Below, piece by piece: positions 54,668 through 63,599 of a stretch of DNA of 64,000 nucleotides (within the stretch, counting starts at the first letter, position 1; every line of letters begins with the position of its first letter). Below the pieces are notes generated by a model. It worked only from the letters and a program-made list of their open reading frames with translations. It was not told the DNA's origin and did not search any database. Position numbers and translations under genes: made by a program. The stretch lies in contig NZ_JBBCJO010000005.1 of the NCBI RefSeq assembly GCF_037190085.1, positions 186,001-250,000 on the forward strand, given 5' to 3'. This DNA is from Gemmatimonas aurantiaca (GTDB taxonomy: Bacteria; Gemmatimonadota; Gemmatimonadetes; Gemmatimonadales; Gemmatimonadaceae).

Positions 54668-55513
54668 GTGCAAGGATTTTTTTCAGAACTCCGCGAATCG
54701 GGGCCCTGGACCGAGCCGGAGGGTACGCTCGGTCAGCTCACCCGTGATGCCCATGCCCGTGCGGCAGCAGTGACCGATCGCCTGGACGAGATCATCGCCG
54801 CCGCCCGGGATGCCCGGCCGGCCCGGGCCTTCGCCGATGCGCTGCGTGGCGAACACATCCGGGTGATCGCCGAGGTGAAGCGGGCGTCGCCGTCCAAGGG
54901 GGCCATCGCCCCCGGGCTGGACGCGCCGTCGCAGGCGCGGGCCTATGTCGAAGGCGGAGCCGCGGCCATTTCCGTGCTCACCGAGCCTTCGCGCTTCGGC
55001 GGGTCGCTCGCCGATCTCGCAGCGGTGACGGCAACCGTCGACATCCCGGTCATCCGGAAGGACTTTCTCGTCCATCCGGTCCAGCTCTGGGAAGCCCGGG
55101 CGGCTGGCGCCTCGGCCGCACTGCTCATCGTGCGCGCCCTATCGCCGTCGTTGCTGCCGCTGCTGGTGGACACCGCCCACGAAGCCGGGCTCGAACCGCT
55201 GGTGGAGATCCGCGATGTCGCCGAACTCGGGCGCGCGCTATCGGCCGGCGCGCGCGTCATCGGCGTGAACAACCGCAATCTCGAAACGCTGGTCATCGAT
55301 CCGGCCACCGCCCCACACGTCATTCCGCACATCCCCGCCCGCTGCATCGCGGTGGCGGAGAGTGGAATGCAGACCACGGCCGATGTGGAGACATCCCGGG
55401 AAGCCGGTGCCGACGCAATCCTGGTGGGCAGCGCGATTTCCGCCGCTCCCGATCCGGCAGACCGCGTCCGGGCATTCGCGGCGATTCCGCGCCACCCCGG
55501 CGCGCGGTCATGA
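54668..55513 (+). CDS. trpC: Indole-3-glycerol phosphate synthase
   Basis: TIM-barrel enzyme of tryptophan synthesis (281 aa from GTG 54668). Diagnostic segments: VIAEVKRASPSKGAI, ISVLTEPSRFGGSL, IPVIRKDFLVHPVQLWEA, GARVIGVNNRNLETL, CIAVAESGMQTTAD and ADAILVGSAI. The N-terminal TLGQLTRDAHARAAAVTDRLDEI resembles the usual LDRI-helix start of TrpC. That is why GTG 54668 is preferred over GTG 54770 (247 aa). No strong ribosome site is seen for either. Divergent from lexA. Confidence 0.93.
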   Translation: MQGFFSELRESGPWTEPEGTLGQLTRDAHARAAAVTDRLDEIIAAARDARPARAFADALRGEHIRVIAEVKRASPSKGAIAPGLDAPSQARAYVEGGAAAISVLTEPSRFGGSLADLAAVTATVDIPVIRKDFLVHPVQLWEARAAGASAALLIVRALSPSLLPLLVDTAHEAGLEPLVEIRDVAELGRALSAGARVIGVNNRNLETLVIDPATAPHVIPHIPARCIAVAESGMQTTADVETSREAGADAILVGSAISAAPDPADRVRAFAAIPRHPGARS

Positions 55514-55568
55514 ACACCACCATGCACCGCGCCGGAAGGTGAGCCGGAGCGTGGAGACGCCGACGAAG

Positions 55569-56243
55569 ATGCGGGTGAAGATCTGCGGTCTCACGCGTGT
55601 GGCCGATGCCGATCATGCCGAGGCGCAGGGTGCCTCATACCTTGGCGCCATCCTCGCCGGTGGGCCGCGGCTGCTCACGGTCGATGCCGCCCGTCTCGTG
55701 CTGGGCCCACGTCGTCAGAGTGTGCGACGCGTGGCCGTGTTCGGTGACCAGTCGGCCCAAGAGATCGTGTCCATCGCGGAACGGCTCGATCTCGACGTGC
55801 TGCAACTGCATGGCACCATCGCCGAGGGGGATCCGGAAAAGCGGGCGCGTATGGTCGTACGACTACGGGAAGAAACGGGGCGTCTGGTGTGGCCGGTGAT
55901 TCGGGTGGCGGGGCAGACGTTCCCTGAGGGAACGGTGGCGCTGGCTCAGGCGGCCGATGCGCTGGTCCTCGACGCACACGTGGTGGGGCAGCTTGGCGGA
56001 ACCGGTGTCGCACTGGACTGGTCGGGATTGCGTGACGCGATGGCCGGACTGCGGCAGCAGGTCCCCTCGCTCACGCTGGTGCTGGCGGGCGGCCTGCGGC
56101 CGGAAAACGTGGCCACCGCCATCCGACTGCTGGCTCCTCAGGTCGTGGACGTATCTTCCGGCGTGGAAGCGGCGCCTGGTGTGAAGGATCCGGAGCGCGT
56201 GCGACAGTTCGTGACGGCAGCGCAGACAGGGAGCACAGAATGA
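55569..56243 (+). CDS. trpF: Phosphoribosylanthranilate isomerase
   Basis: TIM-barrel isomerase (224 aa) between TrpD and TrpC in the pathway. The start MRVKICGLTRVADADHA is diagnostic, with catalytic Cys in KICG; later VFGDQSAQEIVSIAERLDLDVLQLHG, LVLDAHVVGQLGGTG, VLAGGLRPENVA and VVDVSSGVE. ATG 55569 is chosen; GTG 55551 or 55539 are alternatives. Its stop overlaps trpB by four bases (ATGA). Confidence 0.94.
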   Translation: MRVKICGLTRVADADHAEAQGASYLGAILAGGPRLLTVDAARLVLGPRRQSVRRVAVFGDQSAQEIVSIAERLDLDVLQLHGTIAEGDPEKRARMVVRLREETGRLVWPVIRVAGQTFPEGTVALAQAADALVLDAHVVGQLGGTGVALDWSGLRDAMAGLRQQVPSLTLVLAGGLRPENVATAIRLLAPQVVDVSSGVEAAPGVKDPERVRQFVTAAQTGSTE

Positions 56244-57436
56244 CGATGGTGGAGCAGGTGGCAGGCAGCGATCGCTTCGGCCCATTTGGCGGGCGCTACG
56301 TGCCCGAGACGCTGATTCCGGCGCTCGATGCACTCGATGCGGCGTTCGACACCGCACTCGCCGATGCCGCGTTTCGTGATGAACTGGACGGACTGCTGCG
56401 GGAGTATGTCGGACGTCCCACGTCGCTCAGCTTCGCGCCCCGGCTCAGTGAACGGATCGGAGCGCCGGTGTGGCTCAAGCGCGAGGATCTCAATCACACC
56501 GGCGCGCACAAGATCAACAACACCGTGGGACAGGCGCTGCTGGCCCTCCGCATGGGCAAGCGACGCATCATCGCCGAAACCGGGGCGGGGCAGCACGGGG
56601 TGGCCACGGCGACGATCTGTGCCCGATTCGGGTTGGAGTGCGTCGTATACATGGGCGAGGAGGACATGCAGCGTCAGGCGCTGAATGTTTTCCGCATGCG
56701 CCTGCTCGGAGCCACCGTCGTCCCCGTCACCGCCGGGACGCGGACGCTCAAGGACGCCACGACGGAGGCGATTCGCGATTGGGTCACGACCGTGAATGAC
56801 AGTCACTATATCATCGGCTCGGTGGTGGGACCGGCCCCGTATCCGCGCATGGTGCGGGAGTTCCAGTCCGTGATCGGGCGGGAAGCGCGTGCGCAGATGC
56901 TCGAGCGTGCCGGCCGCCTGCCGCGCACGGTCGTCGCGTGTGTGGGCGGCGGTTCGAACGCCATGGGCATCTTCGCCGGCTTCGTGGGCGATGCCGGCGT
57001 GGAACTGGTGGGTGTCGAAGCGGCCGGCGACGGACTCGATACCGATCGGCACAGTGCGTCCATTACCAAGGGCCGGCCCGGTGTGTTGCACGGCTCGCTG
57101 AGCTATCTGCTGCAGGACGACGCCGGGCAGGTGCATCCGGCGCACTCCATCTCGGCGGGGCTCGACTACCCTGGTGTGGGCCCCGAGCACTCGTGGTTGC
57201 ATGCCAGCGGTCGTGCACTCTACGACTCGGTGACCGATACCGAAGCGCTGCGCGGCGTCGCGGTGCTGAGTCGTCTCGAAGGTATCATCCCGGCCCTCGA
57301 AACCGCGCACGCCGTGGCCTGGATCGAACGATCGGCCGGACGCTGGGCCAAAGACGAACCCGTGCTGCTGTGTGTGAGCGGTCGTGGGGACAAGGACGTC
57401 GGCACCATCAGCCAGCACACGTTGCCCGATGTGTGA
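56240..57436 (+). CDS. trpB: Tryptophan synthase beta chain
   Basis: PLP enzyme (398 aa) joining indole and serine. Schiff-base lysine K91 in NHTGAHKINNT, glycine-rich phosphate cradle GGGSNAMG, ETGAGQHGVA and EGIIPALETAHA. ATG 56240 overlaps the trpF stop. trpA is not next: two genes (HEAT and HD-GYP) intervene. Confidence 0.97.
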   Translation: MTMVEQVAGSDRFGPFGGRYVPETLIPALDALDAAFDTALADAAFRDELDGLLREYVGRPTSLSFAPRLSERIGAPVWLKREDLNHTGAHKINNTVGQALLALRMGKRRIIAETGAGQHGVATATICARFGLECVVYMGEEDMQRQALNVFRMRLLGATVVPVTAGTRTLKDATTEAIRDWVTTVNDSHYIIGSVVGPAPYPRMVREFQSVIGREARAQMLERAGRLPRTVVACVGGGSNAMGIFAGFVGDAGVELVGVEAAGDGLDTDRHSASITKGRPGVLHGSLSYLLQDDAGQVHPAHSISAGLDYPGVGPEHSWLHASGRALYDSVTDTEALRGVAVLSRLEGIIPALETAHAVAWIERSAGRWAKDEPVLLCVSGRGDKDVGTISQHTLPDV

Positions 57437-57478
57437 CCTCTCCCTGTTCCGCGCGCCTGATTCCGGCATGATGCCCGC

Positions 57479-59179
57479 ATGACCACGGCCGTGCACGAAT
57501 CCACGCTTTCGCCTCAGGCGATCTCCGCCGTCGAGGATGCGCTGCGCGCATTGTCGAAAGCGTTGCGTGCCGTGCAGCTGTATCTGCCCAACAATCCGGC
57601 GCGCGGACAGGCGCTCGAAATCGTCCGCCAGGCTTTTGCGAAGGTCTGGGCGCGCGAACCCATGCTCGAAATTCAGGTGCAGGAGTCGTCGTTCCTGTGG
57701 GAAGGCCGCCCGGTGTTTCACGACGCCGAGCGGGCCAGCGAATCGCTGCCCTGGCTGTTGTATCGGGATGGGCTGCGGGCCATCGCCTTCCAGCCCGGGT
57801 GTGAAGCGCAGGATCTCGAAACGCTGCTCACCCTGCTGCAGCGGGCGCGGGCCGCCACCACCGACGACGACGATCTCGTCACCATGCTGTGGGTGGCCGA
57901 TCTCGGTCATGTGACGTATCGCTACGTGGACGCGGGCAATGGCGTGGAGCCGATGCTCATGTCGTCGGGTGATCGCCCCGGCGTCGCCAGCTTCGCGCCG
58001 GGTCAGGCGCCTCTCGCGGTTCCGCCTGCGGAAACGCAGCCGCCGGGCGAAGGACCGCCCGACGGCAGGGTGCGGGTCGAGGATTTCGACACCACGCTGT
58101 ATTTCCTCGATCAGCGCGAAACCACGTATCTCCAGGACGAACTGCGTCGGGAATACACCGAAGACCAGCGGCGTCTGGTACTCGCCAGTCTCTTCGACAT
58201 TCTCGAGACCCGCCCGGAACCCGAGGCTCAGGACGAGGTGCTGAGCATTCTCGATCAGCTCGTGCTCGAGTTCCTCACGCTCGGCGACTACGAGCTGGTG
58301 GCCTACGTGCTGCGGGAGGCCGCGACCGCGGCACGGCGCTCCAACATGAGCGACATGGTCGTGCAGGCATTGCAGGCCCTGCCGGGTCGTCTGAGCGAAC
58401 CCTCGGTGGTGGCGCAGTTGCTGCATGCGCTCGACGAAAGCACACGCACGCCGGTGGCCTCGCTGCTCGAATCGCTGTTCACCGAGCTGCGTCCGGAAGC
58501 CCTGGAGCCATTGGTGATGTGGCTGGGCAGCGCCAGTGCCTCGCCGGCCCGCGCCTCCATCGAGCGTGCGTCCCTCCGTCTGGCGGGGGCGCACACGGCG
58601 GAACTCAATCGTTTGCTGGAGCATCCCAAGGAAGCCGTCGTGCGCGGCGCATTGCGTCTGGTGGGGCAGTTGGGCACGGCGGCCGCGGTACCGGGCCTGG
58701 CTCGTCTCCTGCGCGTGGCCGACACGCAGATCCGTGCGGAAGCCGTTGGGGTTCTCGCCGACATCGGATCGCCGAGCGCTCTGCAGGCACTCGAACGGGC
58801 CATCGAGGATGCCGACCGAGATGTGCGTGTTGCCACCTATCGGGCCATCGGCACGCGCAAACATGCCGGGGCGTTGCCACGTCTGCTCGACGCCATCCGA
58901 CGCAAGGACACCCGCGCCGCGGACCTCGGAGAGAAGATGGCGCTCTTCGAAGCCTTTGGCGCGATGTGCGGCAACTCCGGTGTGAACGAACTCGATACGC
59001 TGCTCAATGCGCGCGGTCTGCTGGGTGCGCGGGAGAACGCCGAGGTGCGTGCCTGCGCCGCGCGCGCACTGGGACTCATCGGCACGCCCGTGGCCATGAA
59101 TGCGCTCCAGCGCGCCGCCGATACGAGAGACGTGGTGGTGCGCAATGCCGTCGCGCGTGCGATGCGGGGTGGCCAATGA
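57479..59179 (+). CDS. HEAT-repeat protein with an N-terminal domain shared with the next gene
   Basis: A 566-residue soluble protein, function unknown. An N-terminal domain (about 20-125, with ALRAVQLYLPNNP, SSFLWEGRPVF and LETLLTLLQRA) is followed by a linker rich in Pro/Gly, a helical region, and C-terminal HEAT-like repeats (about 330-566; VRGALRLVGQLGTAAAVPGL, IRAEAVGVLADIGSPSAL, VRVATYRAIGTRKHAGAL, VRACAARALGLIGTPVAM). The N-terminal domain resembles the N-terminus of the downstream HD-GYP protein, to which it is coupled by an ATGA overlap. HEAT repeats usually bind proteins. Likely a scaffold working with the HD-GYP protein. Confidence 0.8.
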   Translation: MTTAVHESTLSPQAISAVEDALRALSKALRAVQLYLPNNPARGQALEIVRQAFAKVWAREPMLEIQVQESSFLWEGRPVFHDAERASESLPWLLYRDGLRAIAFQPGCEAQDLETLLTLLQRARAATTDDDDLVTMLWVADLGHVTYRYVDAGNGVEPMLMSSGDRPGVASFAPGQAPLAVPPAETQPPGEGPPDGRVRVEDFDTTLYFLDQRETTYLQDELRREYTEDQRRLVLASLFDILETRPEPEAQDEVLSILDQLVLEFLTLGDYELVAYVLREAATAARRSNMSDMVVQALQALPGRLSEPSVVAQLLHALDESTRTPVASLLESLFTELRPEALEPLVMWLGSASASPARASIERASLRLAGAHTAELNRLLEHPKEAVVRGALRLVGQLGTAAAVPGLARLLRVADTQIRAEAVGVLADIGSPSALQALERAIEDADRDVRVATYRAIGTRKHAGALPRLLDAIRRKDTRAADLGEKMALFEAFGAMCGNSGVNELDTLLNARGLLGARENAEVRACAARALGLIGTPVAMNALQRAADTRDVVVRNAVARAMRGGQ

Positions 59180-60675
59180 CGGGCATGCAGACCGCCGCGC
59201 GTGAGCTGGCGTCGGACACGGGTCCCATGTCGTCGGGCCTCCCTTCCGCCTCCCCGGGGGGGACGGCCCAGAAACACGCTCGCGCGTTCGTGGTGGCCAT
59301 GAACAGCGCCGTACGCGCCGTGCGTCTCTATCCCATCGAAAACGCGGCCGTTCAGCGCGCCATCACGGAACTCGGGAATTGCGCCGAGCGCATCCTGCAG
59401 GCGGAGGACGAGTGCGCCCTGCGCCGGGTGGGGGATTTCCTGTTCCTCAACGAGACGCGGCTCCGCCTGTCGTTCGACAACTACGCCGCGGTGGCGTCGC
59501 TGCTCGGCCTGTTCCGTGAGGCAGGCATCGGTGGCGTGACCCTGCTGGGACGCCCGGACTCCCGCGCCTGGGTGGTGCTGCTGTCGTTCCTGCAGTCGCC
59601 GCCTCTGGAGTATCCCGAAGAGGAGCGTCTGGCCCAGCTCACGCAACGGCTCGAGCAGGCGAATGTCACCGGTTTCGAGCTCACGCCGCCGCTCGACGAG
59701 GGCGTGCGCGAAGACGCGGAACTGGATGCCAAGGAACGGGCGCGACAGACTTACGTACGTTCGCTCGACGTCACGCGCGAGATCATCACCTCCACGCGCA
59801 TGGGCAAGAGCCCGGGACTCAAGCGGGTCAAGCGCGCGGTGCAGGGCATCGTCGATTCGATTCTCAACGATTCGACTTCGCTGATGGGGCTCACCACGCT
59901 GCGCGATTTCGACGAATACACCTTCGTCCACAGCGTCAACGTCTGCATCATGTCAGTGGCGCTCGGACGCCGGCTCGGCCTCACCAAACTGCAACTGCTC
60001 GATCTCGGACTCGCGGCCCTGTTGCACGATCTCGGCAAGTCGCGTGTGCCGCTGGAACTGCTCAACAAGCGCGGCGAACTCGACGAGACCGAACGATTGC
60101 TGCTGCAGACGCACACGTGGCAGGGGGTGCTCGCGCTGTTCGGCATTCCGGGCGTGGCCACGCGGCCCTGGCGTGCGATGACGGCGGCGTACGAGCATCA
60201 CATGCGCACGGATCTGTCCGGCTATCCGCGTCATGTGCGGCCGCGCACACTGTCGCTGTTCTCCAAGATCATCGCGGTCACCGATGGCTTCGATGCGGCG
60301 ACCACGAGCCGGGTGTATCAGGAAGCGCCGTGGACACCGGCCGATGTGTTGCGCGGCATGCGGGACAACCCGCGGCTGGGCCTCGATCCGGTGGTGGTGA
60401 AGGCGTTCATCAACCTGTCGGGCATCTATCCTGTCGGCACGGTGGTGGTGCTCGATACATTCGAGATTGCGCTCGTCATGGCCAGCAATCCGGATGCGTC
60501 GGCGCTCTCGCGGCCGCTGATCCGGATTCTGATGGACGAGCGCGGCAATCCGGTCCTGGATGCCTCGCTGGTGGACCTTACGGTGCGGGATGCGTCTGGC
60601 CAGTTTGTTCGCACCATCATCCGCACCGAGGATCCACACCGTTATGGCATCAGCATCGGCGACCACTTCGCCTGA
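59176..60675 (+). CDS. HD-GYP-domain protein sharing its N-terminal domain with the HEAT gene
   Basis: A 499-residue protein. N-terminal domain (about 33-142; AVRAVRLYPIENAAV, GDFLFLNETRL, VVLLSFLQSP) resembles that of the preceding gene. The C-terminal HD-GYP domain (about 240-430) keeps H252, H284-D285 (LLHDLGK), H313, H341-H342, D346, G349-Y350-P351 and D370, but the usual HHE is HHM and DGxGYP is DLSGYP. HD-GYP domains hydrolyse cyclic di-GMP or related dinucleotides; the two substitutions leave activity uncertain. ATG 59176 overlaps the HEAT gene stop. Its end overlaps trpA by 32 bases. Confidence 0.88.
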   Translation: MTGMQTAARELASDTGPMSSGLPSASPGGTAQKHARAFVVAMNSAVRAVRLYPIENAAVQRAITELGNCAERILQAEDECALRRVGDFLFLNETRLRLSFDNYAAVASLLGLFREAGIGGVTLLGRPDSRAWVVLLSFLQSPPLEYPEEERLAQLTQRLEQANVTGFELTPPLDEGVREDAELDAKERARQTYVRSLDVTREIITSTRMGKSPGLKRVKRAVQGIVDSILNDSTSLMGLTTLRDFDEYTFVHSVNVCIMSVALGRRLGLTKLQLLDLGLAALLHDLGKSRVPLELLNKRGELDETERLLLQTHTWQGVLALFGIPGVATRPWRAMTAAYEHHMRTDLSGYPRHVRPRTLSLFSKIIAVTDGFDAATTSRVYQEAPWTPADVLRGMRDNPRLGLDPVVVKAFINLSGIYPVGTVVVLDTFEIALVMASNPDASALSRPLIRILMDERGNPVLDASLVDLTVRDASGQFVRTIIRTEDPHRYGISIGDHFA

Positions 60676-61489
60676 CGAGTCCGCATCGCACGTCTCCTCA
60701 TCGGGCGGTGTTGCCCCTTCACGTCTGACCGCGCGATTCCGCGCGCTCGCGGCAGAAGGGCGGAAGGCACTCGTCTGCTACATCACGGCGGGCCATCCCG
60801 ACCCGGTGTCCTGCGTGGCGTTGCTGCGCGGGCTGGCCGATGCCGGTGCCGATGTCATCGAGATCGGTGTGCCGTTTTCCGATCCGATGGCCGACGGCCC
60901 CGTGATCCAGCACAGTTCGCAGGTGGCGCTCGATCACGGCATCACACTCTCCCGCACGCTCGACCTGGTGCGTGAGGCGGCGCTGGACATTCCGGTGGTG
61001 CTCTTCAGCTATCTGAATCCCATTCTTGCCGGGGGCGACGATGTACTGCATCGCGCACGCGCGGCCGGTGTGGACGGCGTGCTGGCCACCGATCTGCCCG
61101 TCGGGGCCGATCCGGAGCGCGAAGCCTGGTTCGGTGCCAGCGGGCTCGATTTTGTGCGTCTCGTGGCGCCCACCACACCGGCGCCGCGCATGGAGGAAAT
61201 CGGACGGCACGGTGGCGGATTCGTCTATCTCATCAGCCGGCTGGGCGTGACCGGCGAGCGGGATGCGCTGCCCGATGACCTGCCCGAGACGGTGCAACGC
61301 CTGCGGAGCGCCACGTCGCTTCCCATCTGCATCGGCTTCGGAATTTCCACGCCGGCCCACGCCAAAGCCGCGGCGGCCCTCGCCGATGGCGTGGTGGTGG
61401 GCAGTGCGCTGGTGCGTGCGGCGGGTCGCTCGGTTGACGATGCCATTGCCCTGACGCGGTCGCTGCGCGCGGCGCTCGACGAGCGATAG
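60644..61489 (+). CDS. trpA: Tryptophan synthase alpha chain
   Basis: Alpha subunit (281 aa) that releases indole from indole-3-glycerol phosphate. Catalytic segment EIGVPFSDPMADGPVIQHSS (Glu and Asp), LFSYLNPIL, GVDGVLATDLPV and VYLISRLGVTGERD, with IGFGISTPAHAK. ATG 60644 gives a roughly 25-residue non-conserved N-terminus; it overlaps the HD-GYP gene by 32 bases, so the two are co-transcribed. A downstream start is possible. Confidence 0.96.
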   Translation: MASASATTSPDESASHVSSSGGVAPSRLTARFRALAAEGRKALVCYITAGHPDPVSCVALLRGLADAGADVIEIGVPFSDPMADGPVIQHSSQVALDHGITLSRTLDLVREAALDIPVVLFSYLNPILAGGDDVLHRARAAGVDGVLATDLPVGADPEREAWFGASGLDFVRLVAPTTPAPRMEEIGRHGGGFVYLISRLGVTGERDALPDDLPETVQRLRSATSLPICIGFGISTPAHAKAAAALADGVVVGSALVRAAGRSVDDAIALTRSLRAALDER

Positions 61490-61499
61490 GCGAGCACCC

Positions 61500-62036
61500 G
61501 TGACGACCCTCGAACTCCCGTCGTGGGCGGTGGTGACGGAGCGCCGGCGTGCGCATATCGAGCGGGTGGTGGCGCTGCTCGATCGATGGGCCGGCGAGAT
61601 GACCCTCCCTCCGCAGGAGCATCGCGCGTGGATCGACGCGGGGCGCTGGCACGACGCGTTGCGTGATGCAGACGAGGCCACGTTGCGGGCCGCCACGGGC
61701 GATCAGGAGCGTCCGCTCGGCATGCTGCATGGCCCCGCGGCCGCGCTGCGCCTCGAGCACGAAGGCGAAACACGCGCCGACGTGCTCGACGCCATTCGCT
61801 GGCACACCGTGGGCAATTCCACCTGGGAGCGCACCGGTCGGGCGCTGTACATGGCGGACTTCCTCGAGCCCGGCCGCACCTTCATGCAGGCGGATCGCGC
61901 CTTTCTTGCCGATCGGGTGGCCGACGCGTTCGACGCCGTGTTCCGGCAGGTGGTGCGTTTGCGTCTCGAATGGACCATTCGTGAAGGGAAGGGCCTCGCG
62001 CCGCAAACCGTCGCGCTCTGGAATCACGTTCGCTGA
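61500..62036 (+). CDS. YqeK-like HD-domain hydrolase
   Basis: HD-superfamily protein of 178 residues. The metal and substrate pattern RRAHIERVVALLDRWA, DAGRWHDALRD, AIRWHTVGNSTW and ALYMADFLEPGR matches YqeK, which cleaves diadenosine tetraphosphate symmetrically. Start is GTG 61500. The next gene encodes a LytR_C domain, the arrangement seen around yqeK and rsfS in other bacteria, although no rsfS is present here. YqeK function is inferred by pattern only. Confidence 0.72.
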   Translation: MTTLELPSWAVVTERRRAHIERVVALLDRWAGEMTLPPQEHRAWIDAGRWHDALRDADEATLRAATGDQERPLGMLHGPAAALRLEHEGETRADVLDAIRWHTVGNSTWERTGRALYMADFLEPGRTFMQADRAFLADRVADAFDAVFRQVVRLRLEWTIREGKGLAPQTVALWNHVR

Positions 62037-62081
62037 CGCCGCCCCGTCATGATCCGCGCGTGACTCACGCATGACCTCCAC

Positions 62082-62588
62082 ATGACTCACGGATTCCCGA
62101 CCTGGCCGGAACCTCCCGAACCCCGGCCCAGTGGAGCACGGGGGTGGCTCATCGCGCTGGCGCTGTTGCTGCTCGTCGCCGGTGGTGCCGGCGTGGCGTG
62201 GTGGCTGCAGGGACGCCCGGGCGAGGCGGGCACCAGCGGCGCTGCCGGTGCGACGGTGTCTCCCAACGACAGCAGTGCCCGCGCCCCCGCGGGCGTACGG
62301 GTCGTCGTGCGGGTGGTCAACGCATCGGGCGTGCGGGGATTGGCGCGGCGGGCGACGCTCGTGCTCCGCGACTTCGGGTACGACGTGGTGGACTACGATT
62401 CGGAACGTACCGGCCGCGACGACACGCAGATCGTGGTGCACACCGGGCACACCGAATGGGCCGGACATCTGCAGCGCGCGCTGGGCGTGGGCACCATCAC
62501 CACCAGCGCCGACACCTCACGCTACGTGGACCTCACCGTGCTGCTCGGTCGCGACTGGCAGCCGCCGACCGAGCCGCTCCGTCCGTAG
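62082..62588 (+). CDS. LytR_C-domain membrane-anchored protein
   Basis: A 168-residue protein: short cytoplasmic N-terminus, one membrane helix (about 22-42), a Ser/Ala-rich linker, and a C-terminal LytR_C-like domain (about 72-160; VRVVVRVVNASGVRGLARRA, LRDFGYDVVDYDS, ALGVGTITTSADTSRYVDLTVLLG). Such domains occur at the end of LytR-CpsA-Psr proteins and alone; their ligand is unknown. Its last 72 bases overlap rlmN, which runs the other way. Confidence 0.82.
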   Translation: MTHGFPTWPEPPEPRPSGARGWLIALALLLLVAGGAGVAWWLQGRPGEAGTSGAAGATVSPNDSSARAPAGVRVVVRVVNASGVRGLARRATLVLRDFGYDVVDYDSERTGRDDTQIVVHTGHTEWAGHLQRALGVGTITTSADTSRYVDLTVLLGRDWQPPTEPLRP

Positions 62589-63599
62589 CTGTCCGCAGGC
62601 CGCGGCGATATCGAGCCCACGGCTGCGACGCACCGCCGTCTCCACGCCACGCGCCCGTACCGCCCTGGCAAAGGCCGCGATGGTGGCCGACGTCGAGGGC
62701 GTGAACCCCATGGAACCGCCCGGATGGAGCGGAATGAGATTCACGAAGGCGCGGCAATCCCGCGCCAGCTGCGCCAGTTGCGCCGCATGCTCGGGTTGAT
62801 CGTTCACGCCGCCGAGCATGACATACTCGAAGGTGACACGCCGATCGAATGCCCGCGCCGCTTCGATGACATCCGCCAGCGGATACTTGGTATTGATCGG
62901 CATCAGCGTGTGCCGGAGCGCATCCGAAGGCGCATGAATGGAGATCGCGAGACGGAACTGCTCCGGGCGCGCCGCGAGCGCGACGATGCCGGGCAGCACG
63001 CCAACCGTGGAGATCGTGATGTGCCGCGCACCGATGCCCAGGGCGCGGGGATCGTTGAGCAGGGTGAGCGTCGGGCTGACCGCTTTCCAGTTCATGAGCG
63101 GCTCCCCCATGCCCATGAACACGATGTTCGTCGGAACGATAGGGGGCGTGAGCATGCGCAGTTCCCGCACCTGTCCCGCGATCTCCGAGGGGTGCAGGTT
63201 GCGCTGGAAGCCCATCGCGCCGGTCGCGCAGAACGCACACTGCAGCGCGCAACCGGCCTGCGACGAGATGCAGAACGTCAGGCGATCGCCGTCGGGGATG
63301 GCCACCGTTTCGATGAACTGCCCGTCGTGCAGACGGAACAGGAACTTCTCCGTGCCGTCCATCGACTTCTGACGTGTGGCCAGTTCCAGCGACGAGATGC
63401 GGAACGACTGGGCCAGCGCCTCCCGCAGCGCCTTCGGCAACTCGGTCATCTCGTCGAAATGGCGCACCGGACGCTGCCAGAGGCGTCCGAACACCTGCGT
63501 GGCGCGATAGGAGGGTTCACCACGCGCCGTCATCCACTCGCCGAGCAGCGCCAGCGCCGCGTCGGGGTCGAAGTCGAGCAGATCGGGAATGGTGGTCAC
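62517..63599 (-). CDS. rlmN: 23S rRNA/tRNA adenine-C2 methyltransferase
   Basis: Radical-SAM enzyme (360 aa) methylating A2503 of 23S rRNA and A37 of tRNA. The cluster motif is GCALQCAFC, with SMDGTEKFLF upstream, NIVFMGMGEPLMNW, STVGVLPGIVAL, SIHAPSDALRHTLMPIN and FEYVMLGGVND downstream. The Cys near the C-terminus (ETAVRRSRGLDIAAACGQL) fits the catalytic cysteine. Tail-to-tail overlap of 72 bases with the LytR_C gene. The start overlaps the next upstream gene by four bases (ATGA). Confidence 0.95.
   Translation of the reverse strand: MTTIPDLLDFDPDAALALLGEWMTARGEPSYRATQVFGRLWQRPVRHFDEMTELPKALREALAQSFRISSLELATRQKSMDGTEKFLFRLHDGQFIETVAIPDGDRLTFCISSQAGCALQCAFCATGAMGFQRNLHPSEIAGQVRELRMLTPPIVPTNIVFMGMGEPLMNWKAVSPTLTLLNDPRALGIGARHITISTVGVLPGIVALAARPEQFRLAISIHAPSDALRHTLMPINTKYPLADVIEAARAFDRRVTFEYVMLGGVNDQPEHAAQLAQLARDCRAFVNLIPLHPGGSMGFTPSTSATIAAFARAVRARGVETAVRRSRGLDIAAACGQLRTERLGRRLPVATEQHGEVHVA

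Noticed and set aside
56138..59176. A 1012-codon open frame on the minus strand opposite trpB and the HEAT gene
   Set aside because: It is the antisense frame of well-supported genes in GC-rich DNA; composition is His/Arg-rich and no family motif appears.
62061..62092. TGACTCACG direct repeat near the LytR_C gene start
   Set aside because: Only nine bases, one pair, partly coding; no further support.
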